A stretch of DNA of 64,000 nucleotides from Leguminivora glycinivorella (lineage: Eukaryota > Arthropoda > Insecta > Lepidoptera > Tortricidae): NCBI RefSeq assembly GCF_023078275.1, contig NC_062981.1, positions 20,514,846-20,578,845 on the forward strand. Direction: 5' to 3'. Both the position numbers and the translations under genes were made by a program. This document shows positions 21,185 to 30,825 of the stretch, one piece after another. The notes under the pieces were generated by a model. The model made no database searches and was not told the origin of the DNA. It saw only the letters and a program-made list of their open reading frames with translations. The stretch's first letter is position 1; the number at the start of each line of letters is the position of its first letter.

Positions 21185-21395
21185 GATGAGATGAGATTTT
21201 TCTGTCTGTCTGTGTGTGTGTCTGTCTGTGGCATAGTAGCTCTCGAACGGATGAACCGATTTAGATTTAGTTTTTTTTTTTGTCTGAAATGATGATGATG
21301 ATTCATCATCATCATTTCAGCCATTAATCGCCCACTGCTGAGCATAGGCCTCCCTTCGTGTACGCCACTTATCCCGGTCCTGGGATAATCTAATC
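21185..21395. repeat. Repeat fragment followed by an RTE-type LINE 3' tail
   Basis: 21185-21286 is a plus piece of the 'cccgacgcaaaaacgacgg' family (cgaacggatgaaccgattta). After a (GAT)n/(CAT)n stretch, 21320-21395 reads ttaatcgcccactgctgagc and ataggcctcccttcgtgtac. That matches the minus-strand 3' end of RTE-like LINEs, as at 59.87 kb. Confidence 0.55.
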
Positions 21396-21464
21396 AACGT
21401 TAACCACCATTATATAACCACTAAACAAAAAAGATGTTTAACAAATAGAATAAATGGTTATCTA

Positions 21465-21693
21465 TACTAATCATAGTGTCTGTTTGTTTGTCCGTCTTTC
21501 ACGGCAAAAGGAAGCGACGTATTGACGTGATTTTTTAAGTGGAGATAGTTGAAGGGATGGAGAGTGACATAGGCTACTTTTTATCTCTTTCTAACCCCCT
21601 ACTAATGACCCCCCCCCCTATAATGGGAGGTGGAAGTTTGTATGGACATGTATTTTCGATTTTAAAGCGAGCGAAACCGCGGAAAACAGCTAG
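21465..21693 (+). mobile_element. Helitron-like fragment with CTAG end, copy 1
   Basis: Contains tgtccgtctttcacggcaaa and gacgtgattttttaagtgga and ends in a small hairpin (gcgagcgaaaccgc), then CTAG before T. A 3' hairpin followed by CTRR and T is the Helitron signature. A C-rich, palindromic stretch at 21595-21632 is extra compared with the other copies. Confidence 0.65.
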
Positions 21694-21824
21694 TACTTTG
21701 TTATTTCTGACTACTTGCTGTACAAACTTCAGCTATATTCAGAAAACTTATTCAAGATGTCCGATACTTTTGGTGCATTATTTTATTTGCTAAAATTAAT
21801 GCTGACTGTACATTGACAATAACA

Positions 21825-21955
21825 GGGGGGTTACCATGACGTACTAAAGACGTTCAGTTTAGGTTGAGAGAAAGGGACACAGCTATAGCAGTTACATAGC
21901 TCCGTCTCTCTCTCTCAACCTAAACTGAACGGCTTTAGCACGTCATGGTAGCCCC
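21825..21955. mobile_element. 'GGGGTTACCATGACGT' hairpin MITE, copy 2
   Basis: Same arms as 19368-19505 (ggggttaccatgacgtacta / cacgtcatggtagcccc) with a short loop. The loop is inverted relative to the other copy, as can occur for near-perfect hairpins. Confidence 0.8.
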
Positions 21956-22142
21956 AGGTCAAAGGCATCAAGTTACAACTGGACAATTTTCAATAATTCG
22001 CTTTCCTCAGAATTCATGTTATCTGCCAACCCCATATGGAAATAAAATTGTGAGTATGGTGTGTGCACTATAACATTGTAATATCACTAAAAGTTACAAG
22101 ATTGCACCAAGATAAAAAAGTATTATCGCTCTCGAAATATGT

Positions 22143-22375
22143 TGTAGTATATCCCTAATTAACACTTTAACAGTAACTTAACGTTACTGTCTGCAACATA
22201 CATGTGACACACGTATGTGAATAAAATAGCATGTAAGCAATAATTTACTATATAAAGTATGTTTAGTTTTACTTGCCCTCTCTTCTGTATTGATTATTGA
22301 CAATACAACACACATCATCCACAATGACCAGTTTTACTTAACCTCCATTCAACCCTCCAACTTCATCATATCTCA
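22143..22375 (+). repeat. 5' LTR
   Basis: Starts TGTAGTATATCCC and ends CATATCTCA. TATATAAA at 22249-22256 is a likely TATA box; an AATAAA lies at about 22220. Identical to the 3' LTR. Confidence 0.95.
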
Positions 22376-22398
22376 TGGCGATCCATACCAGTAGAACC
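22376..22398 (+). other. Primer-binding site
   Basis: TGGCGATCCATACCAG begins at the base after the LTR. Its reverse complement ends in GCCA, as a tRNA 3' end should. The complement further on reads ggttctactgg, suggestive of a T-arm, so pairing may be extended. I cannot name the tRNA with confidence. Confidence 0.75.
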
Positions 22399-22516
22399 AA
22401 GGAAACGGATTTCACCACGGAGCGCAATAATGAAGACAGAAAACAAATTCAAGATTGAAGATTCAAGATTACCCTAACGAAGATATCACCATTATGAAGA
22501 TCGGCACTGAAGATTA

Positions 22517-23126
22517 GGGTGGAGCGAAAAAACACTTTTCTGGAATTAGCAAATCTAATAGTTATCAATCAATGCCCCTTAGTCTATGAAACCTTTGTGC
22601 AAATTTTCAGCTTTTTAAATCAACATCTTCTGCCTCCGCATTAGGTTTGAAATTTTGAAAATCTCATACAAACCTGAAAATTCAACTTTTAGATAAAAAA
22701 TGTTTTTCAGCAGTATTATGTTCAGTATACATTATTGATACATATTATTACAAGAAACTACCAAAAATTGCGAAAATAGCGGTAAAAATCGCCAATTTTC
22801 AGTATTTTAGCGGCTATTTTGGCAAATGTACTGAAACTAGACAAACTTTGGCGATTCTTGACGCTATTTTCGCAATTTTTGGTAGTTTCTTGTAATAATA
22901 TGTATCAATAATGTATACTGAACATAATACTGCTGAAAAAAATTTTTTATCTAAAAGTTGAATTTTCAGGTTTGTATGAGATTTTCAAAATTTCAAACCT
23001 AATGCGGAGGCAGAAGATGTTGATTTAAAAAGCTGAAAATTTACACAAAGGCTTCATAGACTAAGGGGCATTGATTGATAACTATTAGGTTTGCTAATTC
23101 CAGAAAAGTGTTTTTTCGCTCCACCC
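22517..23126. mobile_element. 610-bp near-perfect palindromic MITE in the LTR-element leader
   Basis: Ends gggtggagcgaaaaaacact and agtgttttttcgctccaccc. TA lies on each side (22515-22516, 23127-23128), suggesting a Tc1/mariner-type target. The two arms, each about 270 bp, differ at only a handful of positions by eye, with a centre near 22822. No transposase. The flanking leader words (cactgaagat / actgaagatac) rejoin when it is removed. Confidence 0.85.
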
Positions 23127-23264
23127 TACTGAAGATACAAGATTACTTTTATGAAGATCAGCATTGAAGAAATCATTTTTAAGAAGAAAGAAGCCTCTCA
23201 GCAAACTAAAGAAGAAAAGAAGAAAGAAAATATGTTCTATATATAAATAAGCCTATGAAGAAAG

Positions 23265-23400
23265 AAGAGCGTTGTCCAGGGTTTCCCGGCTCGCGAATCA
23301 AGAGGTGTCCAGGGTTATCCCGGCCCATCATCAAGAGGTGTCCAGGGTTATCCCGGCCCAGCTCGAGGGAGTCCAGGGTTAGCCCGGCCCGCATCATCTT
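23265..23400 (+). repeat. 33-bp GC-rich tandem repeat in the leader
   Basis: Three to four copies of gtgtccagggttatcccggc + ccatcatcaagag. They give a short open frame with CPGLSRP repeats (start 23255), but this region precedes gag and is most likely leader RNA. The GC content is far from that of the rest of the element. Confidence 0.7.
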
Positions 23401-23657
23401 CGGTAGCAGAGCATCGGTCACGTGCACATGGAAGACTCACGTTGCCAGCCAGCGTCACACGACAGCCCGACCGCCCGCCCGTGCCAGCGCGGAATGCAGC
23501 GTCAACAATTCAACATGACCTACTAAGCGAAGTACGTTCCCGCTATCTATGTAAGTTAGTTATATTATTTTGTCATGTTATTTAGCAATTTATAGGGATC
23601 CTTTTTGCAGCAGTTTTTTTTTGTAATATGTTGATTAATTGAGGTGACAAATTTATT

Positions 23658-23855
23658 ATGTTATTAGAATTACAGTCTTTACGCGATAAACTAAATAAGT
23701 TAAAAGAAGATATTTCTAAGTTAGGTCCAGAGAGGCGACGGAAAGAAATAGGTAGAAGGAAATTAGAGGAATCAAATGAATTATATAACCATTTTGCGGA
23801 TATTGTGTCTCAGTTAAAGAAAAAGCAGGATGAATTACACTTACGAGAGGATTAA
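23658..23855 (+). CDS. N-terminal gag segment or upstream ORF (coiled coil)
   Basis: 65 codons start MLLELQSLRDKLNKLKED and are rich in heptad-spaced leucines and charged residues, including GPERRRKE, typical of a coiled coil. Gag proteins of the 17.6/297 group carry a helical N-terminal part, so this is probably the start of gag, cut off by a shift into the frame beginning at 23830 (26-bp overlap). It could instead be a separate small ORF. No zinc-binding or membrane features. Confidence 0.6.
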   Translation: MLLELQSLRDKLNKLKEDISKLGPERRRKEIGRRKLEESNELYNHFADIVSQLKKKQDELHLRED

Positions 23856-24798
23856 GTTATCGTTACTATTCTTTGATACAGATTCCCAAACAGACGGAAA
23901 AATGGCTAAACCTAGTTTTGATGTTAAAACGGCCATCGCCTTGTTGCCCGTCATGACAGGGCAAGAGGATACAATTAAACAGTTAATAGATGGTATTCTT
24001 ATGTACAGTACGATTATTAATACCGAATCTCAGCGGACATTGATAGAATTTGTTTTAAAAACAAGACTTTCGTCTAGCGCTAAGCTCAGGTTAAAGACGT
24101 CATACGTTAGCGTAGAATCTCTCGTTTCTGATATGCGTACATTTTTGCTTCCTAAAAAATCGTCCGAATCAATACAGGCTCAGCTGTACAGAGCAAGACA
24201 AGGTAGGAGAACAATAGAAGCTTTCGGAGCTGAAATTGAGGATCTTTTTGTCAATTTGACTATTTCTCAGGCCGACGGTAACGACAGTAGGTACGACGTA
24301 CTGCGGCCACTGAACGAAAAGTCAGCTATTAAGCGCTTTGCAGATGGTCTTTCAGACCCAAAATTAAGCACAATAATATCTTCTAGGCAATTTACATCTT
24401 TGCACGAAGCTATTAGGACAGCCATTGATGAGTATAGCTCGTCACCACGCGACGATCAGATCCTACATTACAGACGGGGACGTTCTCGTAATAATTATCA
24501 TAACAACGAGAACCGGAATAATTATTATAATCGTTACGATAGGAGTAAAAGTTATAATACAGACATAAATACATTTAGAACACGGTATTATTCTAATAAT
24601 AGCCGTAATGCAAGTATTTCGCAACACTTCTCGACAAATAGAGCTACGCGGCCACAGCCTTTTGCTGACCGCGCATCCAGCGTTCGCCGACCTGCGCGCG
24701 CGACCCCGCCGCGGCCCGCGCCCGCGCACTCACGTGCTCAACACATACGATCGACAAATGAGGACGTAAAGCCAAATAAGCAGTTTTTTCGTGACTAA
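23830..24798 (+). CDS. gag: Gag polyprotein (capsid and nucleocapsid region)
   Basis: 322 codons; the conserved part starts near residue 25 (MAKPSFDVKTAIALLPVM) and runs through QLIDGILMY, FVLKTRLSSSAKLRL and IEAFGAEIEDLFVNLTIS to about residue 200. This is the pattern of 17.6/297-type capsids. Residues 215-320 are rich in N, R, Y and S with RP/PR runs and no CCHC zinc knuckle, so RNA binding would rest on basic residues. Such Gag forms cytoplasmic particles around the element RNA. The frame is +1 to the upstream 65-codon frame. It ends at TAA one base before the ATG of the protease frame. Its 3' end is GC-rich, unlike the rest. Confidence 0.85.
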   Translation: MNYTYERIKLSLLFFDTDSQTDGKMAKPSFDVKTAIALLPVMTGQEDTIKQLIDGILMYSTIINTESQRTLIEFVLKTRLSSSAKLRLKTSYVSVESLVSDMRTFLLPKKSSESIQAQLYRARQGRRTIEAFGAEIEDLFVNLTISQADGNDSRYDVLRPLNEKSAIKRFADGLSDPKLSTIISSRQFTSLHEAIRTAIDEYSSSPRDDQILHYRRGRSRNNYHNNENRNNYYNRYDRSKSYNTDINTFRTRYYSNNSRNASISQHFSTNRATRPQPFADRASSVRRPARATPPRPAPAHSRAQHIRSTNEDVKPNKQFFRD

Positions 24799-24799
24799 C

Positions 24800-25624
24800 A
24801 TGAACAGTGCGATATTTAATTATAACAAAAATAATTATAGTACGGTAAATTGTAGTGTAGGTAATGGACATAAATTAAAACTTTTGGCCGACAGTGGAGC
24901 AGGCCTATGTGCTATTAGGTATGAATATTTGGAAAACAAACCCGATCTCCTTAAACGAGTGCAAGGAGATAGCATTACTATTACTGGAGTTTGTGGAGAT
25001 TTAATTTCAGATGGATACATTTATTTAGATTTAGACTTTAACGGTTTCGTTTGCAAAGGAAAGTTTCATGTTTTTAAGAATTTGCAATGCTCAGCTGAAG
25101 CTATTTTAGGTGAAAAATTTTTCTTACGTTACAATGCAGACATAAGTTATAAACATAATGCATTATTTTTAGAGGACAAAGGTCAAACTGTCTCAATACC
25201 TATGAACGTGTATTCTAAAAGTAGTTTTATTCAAAACATACCACCTCGCTGCGAAATTATGACTCACATCGCGTCACAGCTGACCGATGATTGTGTAGTA
25301 CTATCGGAAGAAATGCAAGAAGGCGTTTTTGTAGCAGGTGTCATTTCAAGACCAGAGAAAGGTAAAATACCAGTACGAATATTAAATACGACAGATAAGC
25401 CAGTCAGTTTAGATTTATCAAGTTTGAATGTACACAGATTATGTCATTTTGATATTTGCAATTTTGATTCAAGGAAAATTAGTGTTGACAGAGTAAAAAC
25501 ATTATTAGATCTTTTAAATTTAGATACTTATTTAAATAAAGAGGAACAATTTAAGCATAGAACAAATTTGCGCAAAATACGCAGATGTTTTTCATCTGCC
25601 CGGCGACAAGCTAACTACAACTAA
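24800..25624 (+). CDS. pol: Pol, aspartic protease part
   Basis: The frame opens after a stop at 24767-24769 and has ATG at 24800, just after the gag stop (TAAC ATG arrangement). LLADSGAGLCAIR near residue 31 carries the D-S-G catalytic triad of a retropepsin, and AILGEKFF further on matches the conserved ILG segment. The protease cleaves Gag and Pol. The frame leaves the expected pol reading between about 25536 and 25570 and ends at 25622-25624. The following protease-RT linker is readable only in the next frame. Translation may be by a +1 shift in 24770-24798 or by restart at ATG 24800. Confidence 0.8.
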   Translation: MNSAIFNYNKNNYSTVNCSVGNGHKLKLLADSGAGLCAIRYEYLENKPDLLKRVQGDSITITGVCGDLISDGYIYLDLDFNGFVCKGKFHVFKNLQCSAEAILGEKFFLRYNADISYKHNALFLEDKGQTVSIPMNVYSKSSFIQNIPPRCEIMTHIASQLTDDCVVLSEEMQEGVFVAGVISRPEKGKIPVRILNTTDKPVSLDLSSLNVHRLCHFDICNFDSRKISVDRVKTLLDLLNLDTYLNKEEQFKHRTNLRKIRRCFSSARRQANYN

Positions 25625-25625
25625 C

Positions 25626-28448
25626 TTGCTACAACACAAAATTAAGTTAAAAGATAATTCAAGTCCGGTATACGTAAAGCCATACAGAATACCATATGCT
25701 TTACGTAATGAACTTCAAACTCAGATTAAAAATATGCTAGATAACGATATAATAGAGGAGACCACTTCAGAGTGGTCCAGCCCAGTTTTGCTAGTTCCCA
25801 AAAAATGTGATAAGTTAGGAGAAAAGAAGTGGAGGTTAGTTGTCGATTATAGGCAGCTTAACAATAAGATACAGGATGATAAGTTCCCACTACCCAATAT
25901 AACAGAAATTTTAGATTCCCTTGCAGGTAGTATATATTTTTCAAAACTTGATCTTTCTCAAGGTTATTACCAACTAGCTTTAGACAAAGAATCTAGAAAG
26001 TATACAGCGTTCACGACCGATAAGATGTATCAAATGAAGCGATGTCCCATGGGACTGCGAACAAGCCCTAGTGTTTTCTCTAGACTTATGACTATAGCCA
26101 TGTCCGGATTAAATTACAAACAATGTTTCATATATTTAGACGATTGCATTGTCATAGGAAACTCCATGACGTCACACAACCATAACCTTATTCGAGTGTT
26201 AGAACGATTGAGAAGTACAAATCTTAAGCTAAATCCATTAAAGTGTGAATTTTTGCGAAAAGAAATAATGTATTTAGGCCATAAAATTACTTCAAATGGA
26301 GTAGAACCCGATCCAGCCAAAGTAGAAGCATTAAATAAATATCCAAGACCAACGAATACAGATGAGGTTAAAAGATTCGTAGCATTTGCCAATTATTACA
26401 GACGGTTTATTCAAAATTTCGCGAACATCGCTTATCCATTAAATCAACTTTCTAAGAAAAATGCAGTTTTCAATTGGACCCCAGAGTGTGAAACAGCCTT
26501 TATAAAATTGAAAGAAATACTTACAGGTCCACAAGTTCTAGATTACCCTGATTTTTCTGAAAGTAATGTGTTTACCTTACATACAGATGCTTCAAAGATA
26601 GGCTTAGGAGCAGTTTTGTCTAATTCTAATGGCAAAGTAGTCGCGTATGCAAGTCGAAACCTTAAGCCAGCTGAAACGCGATACCCAATAATAGATTTGG
26701 AATTGCTAGCTATAGTTTGGGCGACAAGACATTTTAGACCATATCTCTATGGGAAAAAGTTTAAAATTGTCACAGACCATAAACCTTTAATTTATCTTTT
26801 CGGAATGACTGATCCTTCGAGCAGATTAACCAAATATAGATTATATTTGGAGGAATTTAATTTTGACATTGAATACATTCCGGGACGAAACAATGCAGCT
26901 GCAGACGCATTGAGTCGTTTACCGATGAATAGTGATGATTTAAAAAATATTAGGTCAAACGTTGTATCAGTCATAACGAGAGCTCAATCACGGAAGTTAC
27001 GCGCGCAGCAAGAACAACAACAAACGTGTGATCAAGGTAGCTTAGTGACAGATGATCCCGCACACGATAGGCTTGATCAACCTAGAGTGGTGGAAATCAT
27101 CAAAGCACCAAAAAATTATATTGAATTAATACTAAACTCTAACTACAAGACATGTCGAAATGGAATAATGAGTAGTAAAGGAAATTTTTGGTACGTACCA
27201 AGCAAATCGTGCATGTATCTAACATCCCGATCGTTATCTACCGTAGGCGTGTTAGCGAGGGAATTAGAACAATTTTGCAAGGAGCAAAACATAAGTGAAG
27301 TTATAATTATAAAGAATTATCGAAATGCACATAAAGTAAATGAATTTTTAGCTAGCTATAAATGTGATATTCCTAGGATCTTAGTAACAAGAGGTGTTAC
27401 AAAAGTATACGATAAAGACGAAATACGAGTTATTTTAAACGATTTTCATCTATTACCCACCAGTGGACACGCGGGGGTTAATAGAATGCTTAATAATATA
27501 AAGCAACACTACTTCTGGCCAAGAATGAGCCACGATGTATACGAGTACGTTAAGAAATGTGCACATTGTCAATACAACAAGCACACTAATAAGTACATTA
27601 AGGAACTAATGGTGATCACTTCGACACCAAGCTCATCTTTTGAAAGAATTTCTTTAGATATACTTGGACCTTTAGAAATAGATAACTATAACTATAAGTA
27701 CGTATTAACAATTCAGTGTGAACTGACTAAGTTCGTAGAAGCATACCCGTTAGAAAGAAAAGACACTGAATCTGTAAGTAAAGCTTTTGTAAATAATTTC
27801 GTTTTAAGATATGGCATTCCAAGCGACATTATAACGGATCAAGGTACCGAATTTATGTCTAGTGTATTTAGCGATATTTGTAAATTATTAGGTGTTAATA
27901 AGCTACACTCGACTGCTTATCACCACGAAACCATAGGAGCGCTTGAAAACACACACAAAAATCTAGGTGCGTATCTTAGGATTCAATGTAGTAACAACCG
28001 CACCGATTGGAGCACTTGGTTAAGTTATTGGTGTTTCTCGTATAACACCACCGTGCATACCGAGACACAATATACGCCATTCGAATTAGTTTTCGGCAAA
28101 CACTGCCGTTTGCCCAATAATTTAATTTCTTCTGTCGACCCACTCTATAATTATGATAGTTATCCTAAAGAATTTAAGTATAGGTTACAAAGAGCTCAAT
28201 CAGAATCTAGAAATAATTTAATGTCTAGTAAATTTAGTAGAAAATTAATATATGATAAGAAAATGAATTCTGTTCAATATAAACCAGGAGACTTAGTACT
28301 TTTGAAAAATCAAGTAGGCAATAAATTAGATTCTATTTATAATGGACCTTATGAGGTTATAGAAGATATGTCACCTAATGTTAAGATTTCAAAAAATGAT
28401 CAGGTATATATAACTCATAAGAATAACACTAAGATGTATTTGAAATAA
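25626..28448 (+). CDS. pol: Pol, reverse transcriptase-RNase H-integrase
   Basis: 940 codons counted from the first ATG; the frame is open further upstream to about 25536. RT: KLDLSQGYYQL (D109) and FIYLDDC (170-173). RNase H: LHTDASKIGLGAV (D321), E359, VTDHKPL (D384) and DALSRLP (D427). Integrase: zinc site H608, H615, C645, C648, then the catalytic triad D678 (SLDILG), D738 (ITDQGTEF) and E774, with the canonical 35-residue spacing. A GPYEV motif near 907 is the integrase C-terminal module. All catalytic residues are present. Together these copy the element RNA into DNA and insert it. A frameshift separates it from the protease frame. Confidence 0.95.
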   Translation: MLQHKIKLKDNSSPVYVKPYRIPYALRNELQTQIKNMLDNDIIEETTSEWSSPVLLVPKKCDKLGEKKWRLVVDYRQLNNKIQDDKFPLPNITEILDSLAGSIYFSKLDLSQGYYQLALDKESRKYTAFTTDKMYQMKRCPMGLRTSPSVFSRLMTIAMSGLNYKQCFIYLDDCIVIGNSMTSHNHNLIRVLERLRSTNLKLNPLKCEFLRKEIMYLGHKITSNGVEPDPAKVEALNKYPRPTNTDEVKRFVAFANYYRRFIQNFANIAYPLNQLSKKNAVFNWTPECETAFIKLKEILTGPQVLDYPDFSESNVFTLHTDASKIGLGAVLSNSNGKVVAYASRNLKPAETRYPIIDLELLAIVWATRHFRPYLYGKKFKIVTDHKPLIYLFGMTDPSSRLTKYRLYLEEFNFDIEYIPGRNNAAADALSRLPMNSDDLKNIRSNVVSVITRAQSRKLRAQQEQQQTCDQGSLVTDDPAHDRLDQPRVVEIIKAPKNYIELILNSNYKTCRNGIMSSKGNFWYVPSKSCMYLTSRSLSTVGVLARELEQFCKEQNISEVIIIKNYRNAHKVNEFLASYKCDIPRILVTRGVTKVYDKDEIRVILNDFHLLPTSGHAGVNRMLNNIKQHYFWPRMSHDVYEYVKKCAHCQYNKHTNKYIKELMVITSTPSSSFERISLDILGPLEIDNYNYKYVLTIQCELTKFVEAYPLERKDTESVSKAFVNNFVLRYGIPSDIITDQGTEFMSSVFSDICKLLGVNKLHSTAYHHETIGALENTHKNLGAYLRIQCSNNRTDWSTWLSYWCFSYNTTVHTETQYTPFELVFGKHCRLPNNLISSVDPLYNYDSYPKEFKYRLQRAQSESRNNLMSSKFSRKLIYDKKMNSVQYKPGDLVLLKNQVGNKLDSIYNGPYEVIEDMSPNVKISKNDQVYITHKNNTKMYLK

Positions 28449-28554
28449 AAATAAGTTTATGTTATTTTAAAATAAATAAGTAAAAAAAAATGTAAATTCA
28501 TACACGTATGTCACATTTTTTTTTCTTCCTTTGTGGGGGTGAAGAGTAACTTTA

Positions 28555-28562
28555 CGGGGAGA
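28555..28562 (+). other. Polypurine tract
   Basis: cggggaga sits directly before the 3' LTR, preceded by gggggtgaagag at about 28534. It primes plus-strand DNA synthesis. Short but correctly placed. Confidence 0.6.
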
Positions 28563-28795
28563 TGTAGTATATCCCTAATTAACACTTTAACAGTAACTTA
28601 ACGTTACTGTCTGCAACATACATGTGACACACGTATGTGAATAAAATAGCATGTAAGCAATAATTTACTATATAAAGTATGTTTAGTTTTACTTGCCCTC
28701 TCTTCTGTATTGATTATTGACAATACAACACACATCATCCACAATGACCAGTTTTACTTAACCTCCATTCAACCCTCCAACTTCATCATATCTCA
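28563..28795 (+). repeat. 3' LTR
   Basis: Identical over 233 bp to 22143-22375 and followed by the ATGT target duplication. Confidence 0.95.
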
Positions 28796-29009
28796 ATGTA
28801 GACTTACTCGTTTCTCGCTGATAATCTCCCAATGCTCGACCTAATATTATTTCTCACCACACCGGTCAACCGGAAGAGATCCCCGCCAGAGATAAGTCCT
28901 TTACAAGCACTTAAACCTATTTTCGGATCAGCAATACCTGATAACTAAGCATAAACCGTTAATTAAAACAAGCGGAACGGGGAGCCGATTCTGACTTACC
29001 AGTTATTGA

Positions 29010-29220
29010 TTTTTAACCCCCGACGCAAAAACGACGGGGTGTTATAAATTTGACGTGTCTGTCTGTCTGTCTGTCTTTTTTCTGTCTGTGTGTGTGTGTG
29101 TCTGTCTGTGGCATAGTAGCTCCCGAACGGATGAACCGATTTAGATTTAGTTTTTTTTTGGTCTGAAATCTGAGTTAGTCGGGAGTGTTCTTAGCCATGT
29201 TTCATGAAAAAAGGGGAGGT
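29010..29220 (+). repeat. 'cccgacgcaaaaacgacgg' repeat, copy at 29.0 kb
   Basis: Starts taacccccgacgcaaaaacg and has a CTGT microsatellite (about 29060-29110), then cgaacggatgaaccgattta and cttagccatgtttcatgaaa. The 64-75-codon minus frames beyond it have no signature. Confidence 0.7.
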
Positions 29221-29642
29221 TTATGTTCAGCATACTGATGTGCCGACGGAAAGTTTCCAAAATTCTGAAATTTTCACATAGGAAAACTTCGGAAACTTTC
29301 CATACTTTGTATGGACAATTGTATGGATGGAAACTTTCCATTTCATAAATTTAAATTCCATTTTTCGTGAAAGTTTCGTGAATTTTTCAAGGAATTTAAG
29401 ATTTTTTTTGAAAGTTTCCGCAACTTGCTCATGACTAAGTTCAGCATAGAATGTACTAAAATTGATATGATGATGATCCTAAAACGCCAAACTTTCAGTA
29501 GTGTTAGGAATGTCAAAATATTAGTCAATTCTTGGCGCGTTATGTACGGCACTAACTGGTATTGATACAACGTTAACGGTCGTCTTGGTAATTAGCACAT
29601 CCTACCTTACCTACTTTACCAGAGTATCTTCTTCTTCTTCTT

Positions 29643-29895
29643 CTTTGCGTCTTGTTACCCTCTGCTGGGGTGTAGGGCTCGAATCATATTTCTCCATTTA
29701 CTCCGGTCTTGGGTAACCTCCTCCCACCCCATGCCTAGCACCCTGAGCTCCTGCTGAACCGTGCGACGCCAGATCGATTTAGGGCGGCATGGTTTGCGCT
29801 TTCCGGGTATATTCCACCACCAGAGTACACAATTCATAAAGTCGTATCGAAATAAGGTAACATCACACCAAAATCTTATATCAGAATCGGCCACC
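29643..29895 (-). mobile_element. RTE-like LINE 3' end
   Basis: On the minus strand the frame includes GKRKPCRPKSIWRRTVQQEL and EEVTQDRSKWRNMIRALHPS before the stop at 29655. 'R(G/C)RP...W...L......D...WR....A' is the C-terminal signature of RTE/BovB-type ORF2. Only the tail remains. Confidence 0.6.
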
Positions 29896-30134
29896 CAGCC
29901 CCCGGAACGAGCTTAGGCCGTAAGCTGCGCCTCAAAGGGCTGGCAGATTAAATTTCGGGCTCCATCGAAGGCTTGCGAGGCAAATGTTTACGGGGATGAT
30001 GGCGTATTAACACGATACGAACTGATGCTATTAGTAGTAGGGTATACCTTGAGTCCGGTTCTGGTTTGAAAATTTTGATATTTGCTTGAAGTGGTTTTGA
30101 TCTGATATTTTTTGGAAATCATCTTGGATGTTGT

Positions 30135-30320
30135 TGTTGTTGTTGATTGTCCTAGGGTACCCCATAGGTGCATAGGGCCTCCTTAAGATCCTTCCACACC
30201 TTTCTATCTTGAGCCACCGCCTTGGCCTCGTTCCAACTCAGTCCGAAATCCCGCAGCTTGTTCTCTACGCTCCGCGTCCAGCAGTGTACGGGGCGTTTGC
30301 GGGCTCGCTTTCCCCCTTGA
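30135..30320 (-). mobile_element. LINE 3' end fragment
   Basis: The minus reading contains RARKRPVHCWTRSVENKL and AVAQDRKVWKDLKEALC. This again fits the end of an RTE/BovB-like ORF2 ('AQDR..W..L..AL'). It is truncated at both sides and has no start. Confidence 0.55.
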
Positions 30321-30536
30321 GGCCGTCACTCAAATGCGTCAAAAAATCACCAATTAATCGCGCGAAATCGTCTTGGTTGGGTGTATTTTAAGTTATGCTT
30401 ACATATTGGTATGAGCGTTTTGAAGGTCATTAAATGATTGTTTAGACGACAACAAAAAGAAGTTGGATAGTCAGATACAAAAATTACAAATAAAACCATG
30501 AAATAAAAGCAAGAAACTGTGGAAAATGTATTCGCC

Positions 30537-30742
30537 ACATACAAGAATAACCTAACCATAAAATTAAAATTTTGAAAAAACCCCCGACCGCGACATAGTG
30601 GACCGATTTTCATGAAATATGGCTAAGAACACTCCCGACTAACTCAGCTTTTAGATAAAAAAACTAAATTTAAATCGGTTCATCCGTTCGTGAGCTACGA
30701 TGCCACAGACAGACACACACACAGACAGACAGACAAACAGAG

Positions 30743-30779
<37 letters not shown>

Positions 30780-30825
30780 TGTCAAACTTATAACACCCGT
30801 CGTTTTTGCGTCGGGGGTAAAAAAT
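30537..30825 (-). repeat. 'cccgacgcaaaaacgacgg' repeat, near-complete minus copy
   Basis: Runs from acataagaataacctaac-like sequence through cccccgaccgcgacatagtg and a (CAGA)n stretch (30700-30778) to acacccgtcgtttttgcgtc. Antisense and sense frames over the microsatellite (repeated VCLSVCLS or RQTDRQT) are artefacts. Confidence 0.75.

Larger units (their letters stand above)
22143..28795 (+). mobile_element. Ty3/gypsy LTR retrotransposon, env-less, 17.6/297-like
   Basis: A complete element: two 233-bp LTRs identical at every base, each TG...CA; a 4-bp duplication ATGT (22139-22142, 28796-28799); a primer-binding site directly after the 5' LTR; a purine tract before the 3' LTR; and gag, protease, RT, RNase H and integrase in that order. 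No env frame is seen between integrase and the 3' LTR (115 bp). Gag and pol resemble the Drosophila 17.6/297 group as I remember it. The leader carries a later MITE. Identical LTRs imply a recent insertion, yet the coding region has frame breaks in gag and between protease and RT. Confidence 0.95.

Noticed and set aside
23255..23518. 87-codon frame with CPGLSRP repeats
   Set aside because: It is produced by the GC-rich tandem repeat in the retrotransposon leader; the opposite strand gives a frame too, and no gag relative has it.
28449..28562. env gene in the LTR element
   Set aside because: Only 115 bp lie between the end of integrase and the 3' LTR, with no frame; the element is env-less.
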